From Haloarcula sp. H-GB4 (GTDB lineage Archaea > Halobacteriota > Halobacteria > Halobacteriales > Haloarculaceae), in the NCBI RefSeq assembly GCF_030848575.1, contig NZ_JAVDDX010000002.1, forward strand, positions 186,001-250,000: a stretch of 64,000 bases of DNA, written 5' to 3'. The notes below the pieces were generated by a model. It was given only the letters and a program-made list of their open reading frames with translations, ran no database searches and had not been told where the DNA came from. Numbering within the stretch: the first letter of the stretch is position 1; the number at the start of each line of letters is the position of its first letter. Positions 42,546 to 53,038 of this stretch are shown one piece after another. The position numbers and the translations under genes are program-made.

Positions 42546-45500
42546 ACGTCTATCCGGGGCAGTTCCAGCGTGACGACCGCCCCGCCGTCCGGACCGCTAC
42601 CAAAGTCCACCGTGCCGCCGTAGGTTTCAGCTACCCAGACGACCAGCCACAGGCCAAGTCCGGTCCCGTGGCGCAGTTGCGTAATCGGCTCATCACCAGT
42701 CACAACGTCAAGTTCGTGCTGTGGAATCCCAGGGCCGTCGTCGGCGACAGTGATCGTGACAGTCCGCTGGTCCGCCCCCACATCGATGCGGACCGACGGG
42801 TCATCGCCAGTGTGTTCGAGACTGTTTTCCAGAAGCTCGCCGAGAATCCGGTGCAATCGCCCGTCGCCCGCTGTAACTGACGTATCCGGAAGGTCTGTTT
42901 CGATTTCACCGGCGTACTCGTCGCGATACGAGGACACGATATCCGTAACGGTCGCAGGCACGTCGACTGGGTCCGTGCCGAACTGTTCGCGACGAACGGA
43001 ACGCTCCATGTCACGTGCGCGCTCGCTCAGCGACGCCATCTCCTCTGCCTTTCGCTGGAGCCGATGGAGAATGGAGCGGCGGTCTGGGTCGTCGATTCGC
43101 TCATCCAGCGCGTCAGCCATGCCGAGGACGACAGTCAGGTCGTTCCGGAGGTTGTGCCGGAGGACGCGGTTAAGCAGTTTCAGCCGTCGCTCGCGCTCGC
43201 GCTGTTCAGTGATGTCGGTGTAGATACCGAACCCGCGGACGCTATCACCGTCTTGACTATACGGCACGCCCCGGAAGAGGAAGTCACGGAACCCCGTCTC
43301 GGTCATCAGTCGGAGTTCAGTCTGGAAGGGATCGCCGTCTGCCTGCCCGTCGTCGAACTGGGGTAGCTCCTCGTGCGCAGTGTCCGGTGGGCGGAGGAGG
43401 TCGGACAGAGGACTGTCGACAGCGGTGTTCTGTCCGTATCCGAACACGTCGGAAAAGGCGGGGTTGACTGACCTGACGACCGACTCGCCCGCAACTGTCT
43501 CGGTCTCGATAACGGCGTCCGGGAGCGTGTTAAACAGATACGAGAACCGGTCACGCTCATCCTCCAGCTCTGCTCGCGCCTGCTTGAGTTCAGTCAGGTC
43601 TCGGACGACGCCGACGGTGCCGCGGAACTGGTCTGCGTCGATCAGCGACACCTCGATTTCTGCCGGACGCTTCTCGCCGTGTGCCGTTTCCAGCGCTGTT
43701 TCGAGCTGGACCGCTCCGGTTCCGCCCTGTTGACAGAGGTCGCCGATACGACAGGTAAACTCGTCAATCGCGTCCTGGTCGAGAACAATGCGCGGGTGCT
43801 GGCCCAGAAGCGTCGCCCGCTCGTAGCCGAGCCACTCTGCGAGCGGTTCGGTGACTAGCTGGAACCGGCCGTCGTCGTCGAGGACGTACATCATATCACG
43901 GACATTCTCGACCACTGATTCGTACCGGAGCAGGCTCCGTTCACGCTCGACACGGTCGAACGCGGCGGCTGCATTGGACGCGAGAATCTTCCCAACGGAG
44001 ACGTCCGATTCGGTGAACTCGTGTCCCTGTTGCGCAGCGATGCTCACGACCCCATGGTCACCCATCGGGAGATACATCGCCGCTGTGAGAACGTCGGAGT
44101 CGTAGTTGCCGACCCGCTCGAACTCGTTGACGACCAGCGGATCGCCGCGCTGGAACGCGTCGCCGGGAAACCCGTCGTCGGCGTCGTACACCGGACGTTC
44201 CGGGACTTTGTCGCTGGCGGCGGCGGGTCGGAGCGTGTCCGTCTCCTCGTCGTACAACCGCACGAGCGCGTGGTCGAACCCGAGGTCCGACCGGGTCGCC
44301 TCGATGACCGTTTCGGCGACCTCCTGGGGCGTCTGTGCCTGCATGAGCGACCGGGTTGTGTCCAGCAGTCCGGACAGCGCCTCGTCGCGCCGTTTCTGCT
44401 CCGTGACATCCCGGATGACGCCTGCGGTCCCGGCGAATCGCTGGTCGTCGTCGTACAGCAGCGTCATGTGGTCCTGTGCGGGGAACGAACCTCCCGACGC
44501 CTGCTGGATCTCCAGTTCGAACGTCTCCTTGTCGTCGCGGTCCTCGAATATCATCTCCTGAACGATGGATTCGGCGCGCTCGACGACATCGTCGGCCTTG
44601 ATAAAGCCGGTGTACGATCCCAGCAGCTCAGCCTCAGAGTGGCCCGTCAGGTCGGTCATCGCCTGATTGACGAACTGGAAGTTCCCTTCGGAATCGAGGG
44701 CGTACACGCCGTCGTCGACCGCCTCGATGATGTTCTCGTACCGCTCAAGTTCGTCCTCACGGTGGCGGCGTTCGAGTTCGTGGTTGACCCACTCCACGAG
44801 CAGTTTCATGAACGCCTCCTCGCTCTCAGAAAATGACTCCGACCGGGCCTGTTCGTCGCCGAAACAGAGTGTCCCGTAGGGCTCGCCGTCGACCGTAATG
44901 AGGCCACCGGCGTAGCACGCGACGCCGCTTTTCCGGTACACGTCCGCCGCATGTCCGCCCTCGGCGGTGGCATCGGTAATTGCATAGAGGTCCCCAGAGT
45001 CGAGCACCCGTTGGCAGTAGGTGTCCTCAAGCGGCGTCTGCGTCCCGGATTCGAGGGGGCTGTCCCCGGTGACCGTCTGGATTTCGTGGACTCCGTCTTC
45101 GATACGGCTCAGGTAGCCAAACGCCATATCGAGTCGGTCCAGCCCGATTTCGATGACCCGACCGACGGTTTCGGCCTCGCTGAGTCCGTTCCCGGTGGCG
45201 AGCTGTGTCAGCTCCTGGAGCGAGTCGTTGTTGGCACGCAGCGTCCGTTCGCGCTCCTTGCGCTCCGTGATATCCGTGGCGATAGCGACGAGGCGCGGGG
45301 ACTGTGCGTCGCGTTCCTCGATGACCCCGCTCGTCCTGAGCCACCGCGTCTCCCCGTTGACATCGGTACGGAACTCGGCGTCGACCCGTTCATCGCTCTC
45401 CGACACCCGCTCGAACGCCGCTTCGAGCGACTGGCGATCGTCGGGGTGGACGTACGCGTAGAACGCCGAGACGGTGCCTTCGAAGGCCGTCGGCGTCGTC

Positions 45501-46429
45501 CCGAAGAGTTCCGCGGTCGCTTCGTCCCAGACCATCTCATTGGTTTCCAGATTCCACTCATAGACGCCGGTGTCCGTTCCGTCCAGCGCCAGGTCGAGTC
45601 GCCGGTTCGTCTCTTCGAGGGCCCGCTCGCGCTCTTTCCGATCGGAGATGTCCCTGAGAACGCCCGTACAGAACCACTGCCCGTTTCGCTCGAAATCGCC
45701 GAACGACACCGCGACGGTCAGTTGGTCCCCGGCAGCGGTCACGAGCGGGAGTTCGAGGTAGTCCCAGTCGACGTTCCGGTCGCTGGTCCGGAGGTAGCGA
45801 TCCAACCCCTCGAAGTGGGAGCTTCGCAGGTGTTCGGGGATCACTTTCGCAAAGTCGTCACCAACCAGTTCTCCGCGGTCGTAGCCTGTCAGCTCGGCGG
45901 CCTCGTCGTTGGCGTACACGACCTCGCTGTCGGCGTCGATTGTGACGACAGCGTCAGAGATACTGCCGGCGATGGCGTCAAAAGAGTCGGCGAGTTCCGG
46001 CGGGAGCCGCGTCGGCCGGTCATCGGTAGCAGCCGGTCGGCCGCTCTCGTCGCCGCGGCCTGTCGGTTCGTGCCCCTGCGCCACGATGTCGTACACTCGA
46101 TCCGCCAGCGACACGTCGCTACGAGGGACGTACTCGGTTACGTCAAGTCGTGTCGCGCGAGCGGCGACCGTCCCGTCTGGCTCGGCTGTGCAGAGCACGA
46201 CCGGGAGCGCGTCGTACTGCTCACGTATCGCCGCTAACACCTCTAGACCGGTTTCCGTTCCCGGCAGGTGCTGTTCACAGATGACGGCATCGTAGGTGTG
46301 CTCGGCCAGTTTCGATAGCGCGTCCGTCACGGTGGTGACTGCCGTGACTGAGACCGGTGCGTCAGATATAGCTGTGTCCGCGTCTTCGTCGGCGGGGCCT
46401 ACGTACAACAAATGCGGCATCTCGGACAT
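42542..46429 (-). CDS. Large multi-PAS/GAF sensor histidine kinase with degenerate N-terminal receiver
   Basis: A 1295-residue cytosolic kinase. In approximate order: receiver-like domain (1-118), PAS (146-265), PAS (277-392), GAF (405-560), PAS (563-688), GAF (692-838), PAS (842-965), PAS (968-1085), phospho-His helix (RVLRHNLRNDLTVVLGMAD, near 1095) and ATPase domain (NSLEHTGDDP N-box; VADDGPGIP G1 box; HGTGLGLWLVVW). In the receiver the usual phospho-Asp is Glu52 (DAVICEQHLPG) and the acidic pocket is poor, so it may be locked or work by protein contact. No membrane helices. Signal unknown; two GAF and five PAS domains suggest cofactor or small-molecule and redox sensing. Confidence 0.88.
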   Translation of the reverse strand: MSEMPHLLYVGPADEDADTAISDAPVSVTAVTTVTDALSKLAEHTYDAVICEQHLPGTETGLEVLAAIREQYDALPVVLCTAEPDGTVAARATRLDVTEYVPRSDVSLADRVYDIVAQGHEPTGRGDESGRPAATDDRPTRLPPELADSFDAIAGSISDAVVTIDADSEVVYANDEAAELTGYDRGELVGDDFAKVIPEHLRSSHFEGLDRYLRTSDRNVDWDYLELPLVTAAGDQLTVAVSFGDFERNGQWFCTGVLRDISDRKERERALEETNRRLDLALDGTDTGVYEWNLETNEMVWDEATAELFGTTPTAFEGTVSAFYAYVHPDDRQSLEAAFERVSESDERVDAEFRTDVNGETRWLRTSGVIEERDAQSPRLVAIATDITERKERERTLRANNDSLQELTQLATGNGLSEAETVGRVIEIGLDRLDMAFGYLSRIEDGVHEIQTVTGDSPLESGTQTPLEDTYCQRVLDSGDLYAITDATAEGGHAADVYRKSGVACYAGGLITVDGEPYGTLCFGDEQARSESFSESEEAFMKLLVEWVNHELERRHREDELERYENIIEAVDDGVYALDSEGNFQFVNQAMTDLTGHSEAELLGSYTGFIKADDVVERAESIVQEMIFEDRDDKETFELEIQQASGGSFPAQDHMTLLYDDDQRFAGTAGVIRDVTEQKRRDEALSGLLDTTRSLMQAQTPQEVAETVIEATRSDLGFDHALVRLYDEETDTLRPAAASDKVPERPVYDADDGFPGDAFQRGDPLVVNEFERVGNYDSDVLTAAMYLPMGDHGVVSIAAQQGHEFTESDVSVGKILASNAAAAFDRVERERSLLRYESVVENVRDMMYVLDDDGRFQLVTEPLAEWLGYERATLLGQHPRIVLDQDAIDEFTCRIGDLCQQGGTGAVQLETALETAHGEKRPAEIEVSLIDADQFRGTVGVVRDLTELKQARAELEDERDRFSYLFNTLPDAVIETETVAGESVVRSVNPAFSDVFGYGQNTAVDSPLSDLLRPPDTAHEELPQFDDGQADGDPFQTELRLMTETGFRDFLFRGVPYSQDGDSVRGFGIYTDITEQRERERRLKLLNRVLRHNLRNDLTVVLGMADALDERIDDPDRRSILHRLQRKAEEMASLSERARDMERSVRREQFGTDPVDVPATVTDIVSSYRDEYAGEIETDLPDTSVTAGDGRLHRILGELLENSLEHTGDDPSVRIDVGADQRTVTITVADDGPGIPQHELDVVTGDEPITQLRHGTGLGLWLVVWVAETYGGTVDFGSGPDGGAVVTLELPRIDV

Positions 46430-46505
46430 AGCGTTCCGTTGTAACTGCTATACGACGGGGTGGCATATACGCTCGGGCGGGAGTATCAAATGTCGAAACG
46501 AGCGG

Positions 46506-47936
46506 CTATGTGTCGTCGAGCGCCTGCCAGGAGAGCCGCGGGTTCCGGGCCGCAGTCGTCTGGTCGATGCGTTTCGCCGCCGGACGCGACGGCGCGTCAG
46601 CCAGTTCGGTGTCCGAATCACTGGCAACGGCGTTGAACGCGGCCGCAAGCTGGTCCAGCGAGCGCTTGGTCTCTCCTTCCGTGGGCTCGGTCATCAGTGC
46701 CTCGTCGACGATTTCGGGCCACTTCGTCGTCGGCGGATGGACGCCGTAATCGAGCATCCGCTTGGCCGCATCGGCGGCGTCCTGCTCGCCCGCGCTGGCA
46801 ACGAACTCGTGGTGGAACGGGCCAAAGGGAATCTCGTATTCGATCTGCTCTGCGAGGTAGTTCGCGTTTAGCACAGCCTTCGCGCTGGCGTCGCGGAGTC
46901 CCTCATCACCCAATCTGGCGATGTACGCGAATGTCTTGAGCAGTACCGGCCAGTTGCCATAGAAGCCATGTACCTTCCCGATGGAGTGGTCCGGCTCGTA
47001 GTGTTCGTAGTTGCCGCCGCGCTCCCTGACGTGTGGGTTCGGGAGGAACTGGGCCAGTTCTTCACGGACGCCGACCGGGCCGGCACCGGGGCCACCGCCG
47101 CCGTGCGGCGTCGCGAACGTCTTGTGGACGTTGTAGTGCATCACGTCGAAGCCCATGTCGCCGGGGCGAGCGCGCCCGAGCAAGGCGTTGAGGTTCGCGC
47201 CGTCGTAGTACAGCAGGCCGCCGGCGTCATGGACGATGTCGGCGACGTGCTCGATGTCGCGCTCGAACAGCCCCAGCGTGTTGGGGTTCGTGAGCATCAG
47301 CGCGGCCGTGTCGTCGCCGACAGCCGCCTCCAGCGCCTCAATGTCGACGCGGCCGTCGTCGCCACTTGGTAGCTCCACGACCTCGTAGCCGGCCATCGCC
47401 GCCGTCGCGAAGTTCGTGCCGTGGGCCGAGTCTGGGATAATGACCTCCGAGCGCTCGTCGTCGTTGTGTTCGTGGTAGGCCTTCGCTATCTGGATGCCGG
47501 TGAACTCACCGGCCGCGCCGGCGGGTGGCTGCAGCGTCACGGCGTCCATGCCGCCGATGCGGCCCAGATAGTCCTGTAGCCGGTGACACAGCGCCAGCGT
47601 CCCCTGGACCGTCGAATCGGGGCGGTCCGGGTGGATTGCCGCGTCTGCCCGTGCGGCTACGTCTTCGGTGAAGGAAGGGTTGTACTTCATCGTACACGAG
47701 CCAAGCGGGAACGGCCCGCTCTCAACGCCGTAGTTCATCTGCGAGAGGCGCGTGTAGTGCCGGGCCAGTTCGGGTTCGCCCGGGTCCGGCAGTGAGAGGC
47801 TGTCCCGCGTCAGGTCATCAGGCAGTGGCGAGTCCTCGATGTCGACCGTTTTGCTCGCTTTCTCCGAGAGCAGCGGTTCGTACAGCTCGTCACCCTCGTC
47901 GCTCCAGCGTGCCTGGTCGTATTTCACGCCAGACAC
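46506..47936 (-). CDS. gcvPB: Glycine dehydrogenase (decarboxylating) subunit 2
   Basis: P-protein beta subunit of the glycine cleavage system, 476 residues. PLP binding is shown by HYNVHKTFATPHGGGGPGAG, whose Lys forms the internal aldimine; PFPLGSCTMKYNP and YDGANLNALLG are other family marks. With GcvPA it decarboxylates glycine and passes the aminomethyl group to GcvH. Last gene of the gcvT-H-PA-PB operon on the minus strand. A 73-base spacer with two hairpins separates it from gcvPA. Confidence 0.95.
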   Translation of the reverse strand: MSGVKYDQARWSDEGDELYEPLLSEKASKTVDIEDSPLPDDLTRDSLSLPDPGEPELARHYTRLSQMNYGVESGPFPLGSCTMKYNPSFTEDVAARADAAIHPDRPDSTVQGTLALCHRLQDYLGRIGGMDAVTLQPPAGAAGEFTGIQIAKAYHEHNDDERSEVIIPDSAHGTNFATAAMAGYEVVELPSGDDGRVDIEALEAAVGDDTAALMLTNPNTLGLFERDIEHVADIVHDAGGLLYYDGANLNALLGRARPGDMGFDVMHYNVHKTFATPHGGGGPGAGPVGVREELAQFLPNPHVRERGGNYEHYEPDHSIGKVHGFYGNWPVLLKTFAYIARLGDEGLRDASAKAVLNANYLAEQIEYEIPFGPFHHEFVASAGEQDAADAAKRMLDYGVHPPTTKWPEIVDEALMTEPTEGETKRSLDQLAAAFNAVASDSDTELADAPSRPAAKRIDQTTAARNPRLSWQALDDT

Positions 47937-47944
47937 CCCCGTGT

Positions 47945-47980
47945 CGAGCGTGACGCTCGTGGGACGTGGTTTGTCCCACG
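47945..47980. repeat. Two adjacent perfect hairpins between gcvPA and gcvPB
   Basis: First CGAGCG-TGA-CGCTCG (47945-47959), then CGTGGGAC, seven bases, GTCCCACG (47958-47980), an 8-base stem; the two share two bases and therefore exclude each other. They lie inside the operon, about 10 bases from the gcvPB start and 30 from the gcvPA stop. They could form RNA structures affecting gcvPB translation, mRNA processing or attenuation; no U-tract follows. Confidence 0.5.
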
Positions 47981-48009
47981 GTGTTTCGCCGAACGCAGTG
48001 AGGCGAGTG

Positions 48010-49353
48010 TCATTTCGCTACCTCCCGGAATGCCGCCACGAACTCGTCTGTGGCGTCAGCAGTGGTCTCGGTCGCACACACCTGTACCAGATGGTCGTCG
48101 ACTGCGTGGACCGCGAAGCCCTCAGCCGCGAGATCGGCAACGATGGCGCTTGCGGGCTGGTCCGTGCGGGCGAGGAACTCCCGGAAGTGGTGGCGGCCGT
48201 GAATCGGCGCTTTCACGCCGACAATGTCGTCGAGGCGGCCAGCCAAGTCACGGGCGCGGGTTACACAGTCCTCTGCGAGGTCGACCAGCCCGTCCGGGCC
48301 GAGCCACGCGGCGTGCATTGCGGTCCGGAGCGCGACCCACGCCTGGTTCGTGCAGATGTTTGAGGTAGCCCGCTCCTTGCGGATGTGCTGCTCCCGCGTC
48401 TGGAGCGTCAGCGTGTACGCGCGACGGTCGTCGGCGTCTTCGCTGGCCCCAACCAGCCGACCGGGGACCTGCCGCAAGTACTCCTCGCGGGTGACGAACA
48501 TCCCTAGTCCGAAGCCGTACGCCGTTCCGGTCCCCAGCGATGCGGCGTCGCCGACAACCACGTCGGCTCCAACATCGGCCGGGCGCTCCAGCAGGGACAG
48601 CGCTATCGGGTCCGAGCCGAGGCAAAACAGCGCCTCGTGGTCGTGTGCCAGATCGCCGATTGCGCCGAGCCGTTCCTCGATGACGCCACGAACTGTCGGC
48701 GACTCGGCGTACACCATCGCGGTGTCGTCGCCGATTTGGTCGGACAGCGCCGGCACGTCGACGACGCCGTCAGTCATCGGGTATGACTCGACCGTGAGGT
48801 CCGGTCCGTCGGCATAGTTCGCCAGCACGGCGCGCTTGCCCTCCCGGAGGTGTTCGGGAACTAGAATCCGATCGCCGGACACCGAGCGGACGCGCTGGGA
48901 CAGCGTCGCCGCCTCGCCCAGCGCCGCCGCGTCATCGTACATCGAGCAGTTGGCGACGCCCAGTCCCGTGAGCTCCACCAGCATCGACTGGAACTCAAAG
49001 AGGGCCTGCAGGAACCCCTGTGCGACCTCGGGCTGGTACTGCGTGTAGGAGGTCAGGAACTCCGACCGGCTTGCGAGGTCGTCGACAACGCTCGGGACGT
49101 AATGGTCGTAGTGGCCACGACCGAGGAACTCGGTGAGGTCGGCGTTGCGGCCCAGAAGGCCGGCGACTTCCCGGCGCGCTGCCCGCTCGCTCCGGGCGTC
49201 GATACCGAACTCGCCGTCGAAGGCGACGGACTCGGGCACGTCGAACAGCGACTCGAGGTCGTCGGCTCCGACCGCGTCAAGCATCGCCGCGGTTTCTGCG
49301 GCCGTCTGCGGTGCGTACGGACTGCCTGTCGCATGTGAGTTACTGTTACTCAT
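48010..49353 (-). CDS. gcvPA: Glycine dehydrogenase (decarboxylating) subunit 1
   Basis: P-protein alpha subunit, 447 residues. The N-terminal [40 protein letters not shown] and [20 protein letters not shown] are typical. It pairs with GcvPB to make the active decarboxylase. The ATG at 49353 matches the family start; upstream in-frame codons are not conserved-looking. A 107-base spacer to gcvH includes CCCCT-GT-AGGGG (49432-49443), a short inverted repeat. Confidence 0.95.
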   Translation of the reverse strand: MSNSNSHATGSPYAPQTAAETAAMLDAVGADDLESLFDVPESVAFDGEFGIDARSERAARREVAGLLGRNADLTEFLGRGHYDHYVPSVVDDLASRSEFLTSYTQYQPEVAQGFLQALFEFQSMLVELTGLGVANCSMYDDAAALGEAATLSQRVRSVSGDRILVPEHLREGKRAVLANYADGPDLTVESYPMTDGVVDVPALSDQIGDDTAMVYAESPTVRGVIEERLGAIGDLAHDHEALFCLGSDPIALSLLERPADVGADVVVGDAASLGTGTAYGFGLGMFVTREEYLRQVPGRLVGASEDADDRRAYTLTLQTREQHIRKERATSNICTNQAWVALRTAMHAAWLGPDGLVDLAEDCVTRARDLAGRLDDIVGVKAPIHGRHHFREFLARTDQPASAIVADLAAEGFAVHAVDDHLVQVCATETTADATDEFVAAFREVAK

Positions 49354-49460
49354 TTGAGAAACACCCAGTAGCGCCGGGGTGACATGATATCGACAGCTAG
49401 CGACCGTGCCCACATTAGGTTACTCCTTTCACCCCTGTAGGGGACCGCTGCCACTGGGAG

Positions 49461-49844
49461 TTACTCGATCTGGTCGCGATACGCGTCGGGTGAGAGCAGG
49501 TCATTAGTTTCGCTCTCGTCATCGACCTCGACCGTGAGCATCCAGCCGTCACCGAACGGGTCTTCGTTCAGCAGTTCCGGCTCGTCGCGGAGCCGGTCGT
49601 TGACTGCCGTGACAGTCCCGGAGACGGGGGCGTACACATCGGATACAGCCTTGATGGACTCCACCACGCCGAAGTCCTCACCAGCGGTCAGCTCCGCCCC
49701 TTCCTCGGGCAGTTCGACGAACACCACGTCGCCGAGTTCATCCTGTGCGAACGCCGTGATGCCGACCTTGGCGGTGTCTCCGGCGACGCGTACCCATTCG
49801 TGTGACTCCAGATATCGCAGGTCGTCGGGAACGTCGAAGCTCAT
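49461..49844 (-). CDS. gcvH: Glycine cleavage system H protein
   Basis: Lipoyl carrier of 127 residues. The lipoylated Lys65 is in [17 protein letters not shown], and ESHEWVR at the start is conserved. It shuttles the aminomethyl and reducing groups between the P, T and L proteins. It overlaps the end of gcvT by four bases, so the two are translationally coupled. Confidence 0.96.
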   Translation of the reverse strand: MSFDVPDDLRYLESHEWVRVAGDTAKVGITAFAQDELGDVVFVELPEEGAELTAGEDFGVVESIKAVSDVYAPVSGTVTAVNDRLRDEPELLNEDPFGDGWMLTVEVDDESETNDLLSPDAYRDQIE

Positions 49845-50932
49845 CTATCGAGGAATGGCGTGCTCCTGGTACGTGCTTTCTTCGGTTCACCGCGGACGAC
49901 AACGCGGACGGACTCGTCCGGTTCGGCGTACGCCGCCGGGACGTAGGCGAGGGCAATCGGCGATCCCAGTGTCGGACTCATCGTTCCGCTGGTGATGTGG
50001 CCGATCGGCTCCCCCGCTGGCGTTGTCACGTCGTACCCGTGGCGCGGGACGCCACGGTCGAGGAGTTCGATGCCGATGAGCTTCTCTTCGGGACCGTCCG
50101 CGGCGACGCCTTCCAGCGCGTCCCGACCGACGAAATCCGTATCGAGCGCGACCGTCCAGCCGATGCCGGCCTCGTGGGGCGTTCTGGGCTCGTCAACCGG
50201 GTGGAATTCCTGGCCGGAGAGCAGAAAGCCCATTTCTAGACGGAGCGTGTCGCGCGCGCCGAGACCGCAGGGCTGGCACTCAAGCGCGCTCCAGATCGCC
50301 TCAGCACCGTTGGGCGGGCAGAGGATTTCGAAGCCGGGTTCGCCCGTGTAGCCCGTCCGAGCGATTAGCGAGTCAACGCCGGCGACAGCCCCGTCAGCCA
50401 CGTTGAACCGAGACAGATCAGCGAGCGAGACATCTGTCTCGGCCGACAGCAGGTCCGGGGCCTCTGGCCCCTGGACAGCGATCATCGCGTACTCCTCAGT
50501 GCGGTTTGTCACTGTCGCGTCGAGTTCTCGTTCATCCCGCTCAGAGAGCCACCGCTCGGTCATCTCCCCGTCGTGCCCGGCGTTCGGGATGAACAGGAAC
50601 TCATCGGCTGCGCCTTCCGGCAGTCGATAGACGACGGTGTCATCTAGCATAATCCCGTCTTCGTCTGTGATGGCCCCGTACTGGGCCTCGCCCGGGTCCA
50701 GCACGGTCACGTCGTTGGTGGTCAGCCGCTGTGTCAGCGTCGCCGCGTCCGGCCCGGCCACGGTTATCTGTCCCATGTGCGAAACGTCGAACTTCCCGGC
50801 TTCGCTCCGAACTGCCTCGTGTTCTGTACGGATCGACTCGAATTCGACTGGCATCTCCCACCCGCCGAAATCGGTGAACGAAGCGTCTGCTCGTTTGTGA
50901 GCCCCGGAAAGCGGTGGTGCCCGCAGTGTCAT
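49841..50932 (-). CDS. gcvT: Aminomethyltransferase (glycine cleavage T protein)
   Basis: T protein of 363 residues, which transfers the methylene group to tetrahydrofolate and releases ammonia. [13 protein letters not shown], the folate-binding [13 protein letters not shown] and [14 protein letters not shown] are family marks. First gene of the gcv operon. The ATG at 50932 gives the canonical start ([19 protein letters not shown]); an upstream in-frame extension is Arg-rich and unlikely. A TATA-like element near 50993-51001 (minus strand, ATTTATTGG) would give a leader of about 40 bases. Confidence 0.95.
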   Translation of the reverse strand: MTLRAPPLSGAHKRADASFTDFGGWEMPVEFESIRTEHEAVRSEAGKFDVSHMGQITVAGPDAATLTQRLTTNDVTVLDPGEAQYGAITDEDGIMLDDTVVYRLPEGAADEFLFIPNAGHDGEMTERWLSERDERELDATVTNRTEEYAMIAVQGPEAPDLLSAETDVSLADLSRFNVADGAVAGVDSLIARTGYTGEPGFEILCPPNGAEAIWSALECQPCGLGARDTLRLEMGFLLSGQEFHPVDEPRTPHEAGIGWTVALDTDFVGRDALEGVAADGPEEKLIGIELLDRGVPRHGYDVTTPAGEPIGHITSGTMSPTLGSPIALAYVPAAYAEPDESVRVVVRGEPKKARTRSTPFLDR

Positions 50933-51078
50933 ACGCGGACCTCTCGTACCGCGTGGTCTTACCGTTTGGCCCTCCACCGCCCGCAGGCCACCAATAAATC
51001 ATATACCGCGATATCAAATCGGCGATTGCGGTAGATGGGACGACAAGACTGGGACCGAAAATTAGCTGTCGGCCGTCG

Positions 51079-52875
51079 TTACTCACTTCGCGCCAGCGGG
51101 AACACGAGTTCGACTCCCGTTCCGCCGTCAAGATTCTCGTCAATAGTCACGGACCCACCGAGGCGTCGGACAAGCCACGTAACCGCCCACAACCCGAGCC
51201 CACGGCTGTGTGCCACTGGCCCCTCAATCTCCGAAGCCAAGACATTGCGTTCCATATCCGGGATAGCGGACCCATCGGTATCGACCCTGACTGTCACGTG
51301 GCCCGTCGGCGTCTCTTCGGCCGTAAGCTTGACTGTTGGGTCGGGCAGGTCGCTGTATTCCAGCGCGTTTTCGACAAGGATCTCCAGTATCAGGTCGATA
51401 GCCATCCTGTCACCCGACACCACCGCATCAGTGGGCGCTGCCTCAATGGTCGCCTTGGAATGTTGCTCTGTGAGGGCATCCCGGATATCACTGAGCAGTT
51501 GCTGGAGATGGACTGTCCCGCTTCGAAGGTCTCGTTCGATGACCCGGTCGAACGTCCGTGCTCGCTCGGCTAACGAGTCGAGTTCTTTCGAGGCGTTTTC
51601 GATTCTGTCGATGTGTCCGCTGGCAGCGTCAACGGAGAAGTCAGGCGAGTCGAGTTCTTTTTTGAGGAGTCTCGAATTACCCCGTATCACCGTCAGCTTG
51701 TTCCGGATGTTGTGCCGGAGAATTCGACTCATGACCATGAGCCGCTGCTCTCGCTCTTTGTCCTGAGTGATGTCGCGAACGATGCCTCGTAGTTTCGGTG
51801 TTCCGTCCCGGACAGTTTTTTCAGCCCGGAGTCGGAACCAGCGCTCGGTTTCGTCAGCGGTCTGACGGCGTGCTTCCAGTTCCATCGGTTCGCCGGTTTC
51901 ACGACAGGTCTCAATAGCATCGCGAAGTGCCGCTCTATCGTTGGGGTGGTACTGCTCAAGGGCCTCCTCAAGTGTCGGATTGTACTCTGGCATTCCGTAA
52001 AGGCGCTTCATCCCGGCAGTGCCCTCTATCAGACCCGTTTCCAGATCGAGTTCCCACCCACCAACGTCGGCCAGGGTTTCGGTCCCGACGAGCCACTCCA
52101 GCTGTTCCTCTCGCTGTTTCAATCTCGTTGCGTCATCCAGACCAACGACGACGCGCTCAACGGTCCCGTCATCACCTAGGATGGGCGCGGCATTGCTCGA
52201 AAGCCACCGCTCATTCCCGTCAGCGAGTTCTATCCAGTGCTCGAACCCAAACACAGGCTCACCCGATTCGAGCACCCGCGTAACCGGGTGTTCTGAGTCG
52301 GGAATCGGCGTCCCGTCTTCGTAGTATATGTCCCACACCGGCTGGTTGTATCGTCTTTGGGTGATTTTATCTCGTTCAAGACCGAGTAGCTCCTCGGCAC
52401 GATCATTAGCCAGCGAGATTCTGCCAGATCGTTCGACGACGACGATACCGACTGGACTAACCTCAAACACCCGCTCAAGGAGGGCCTGCTTTTCTCGCCG
52501 CCGCTTACGCTGTGTGATATCCTCCGCCAGCCATAGCACGCGCCCAACGCTATCACCGCCGACCGGCGTGACACGGGCCTCGAAGTATCGCTTTCCATGC
52601 TCGAGCGATAGCTGATACTCAATGTGCTGCTGCTCACCTGTTTCTAAAACGTCCTCGATAGTCGTGTAGAACTGGTCTGCCTGTGCTGTAGAGAAAATAT
52701 CCCAGAGATCAGTTCCCAGTAGTGCTTCCGGATCTTTGAAAAATAATTCCCCGTTGTGAGCATTATCGATGACATCAACAAAGACACCGTTGGCGTCTAG
52801 AACGATAGCCGGATCGGAAATTATCTCACAAAGCCCGTTTAGCACGTCTTGATCGTGTAGAGATTCTTTGCTCAT
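51079..52875 (-). CDS. PAS-domain sensor histidine kinase
   Basis: A cytosolic kinase of 598 residues with three PAS domains (about 13-130, 133-262 and 268-378), a phospho-His helix (SRILRHNIRNKLTVIRGNSR, near 385) and a C-terminal ATPase domain (ENALEYSDLPDP N-box; RGLGLWAVTWLV). The G1 Asp-x-Gly motif of the ATPase domain is altered: the segment reads RVDTDGSAIPDME instead of DxGxG, which may lower activity but is seen in related haloarchaeal kinases. No adjacent regulator; its partner is unknown. It is divergent from the NYN gene. Confidence 0.85.
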   Translation of the reverse strand: MSKESLHDQDVLNGLCEIISDPAIVLDANGVFVDVIDNAHNGELFFKDPEALLGTDLWDIFSTAQADQFYTTIEDVLETGEQQHIEYQLSLEHGKRYFEARVTPVGGDSVGRVLWLAEDITQRKRRREKQALLERVFEVSPVGIVVVERSGRISLANDRAEELLGLERDKITQRRYNQPVWDIYYEDGTPIPDSEHPVTRVLESGEPVFGFEHWIELADGNERWLSSNAAPILGDDGTVERVVVGLDDATRLKQREEQLEWLVGTETLADVGGWELDLETGLIEGTAGMKRLYGMPEYNPTLEEALEQYHPNDRAALRDAIETCRETGEPMELEARRQTADETERWFRLRAEKTVRDGTPKLRGIVRDITQDKEREQRLMVMSRILRHNIRNKLTVIRGNSRLLKKELDSPDFSVDAASGHIDRIENASKELDSLAERARTFDRVIERDLRSGTVHLQQLLSDIRDALTEQHSKATIEAAPTDAVVSGDRMAIDLILEILVENALEYSDLPDPTVKLTAEETPTGHVTVRVDTDGSAIPDMERNVLASEIEGPVAHSRGLGLWAVTWLVRRLGGSVTIDENLDGGTGVELVFPLARSE

Positions 52876-53038
52876 GTGTCAAATCCTATGCTTGTTGCTG
52901 GCCGACTCCGCATGGAAATGCGTCCGTAGTGTGTGGGAGGTATCATCCTAAGTTTTGCGCCATGCTATTCTATATAGCGGTGAAAGGTTTACAGGCCGAA
53001 GCGGCACGCATAAGCGGCCCGGGCGGGGAAAGGGGCGC

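Noticed and set aside
44951..46237. 428-codon plus-strand frame within the large histidine kinase
   Set aside because: Antisense to well-defined PAS and receiver domains; no domain in its translation and no promoter.
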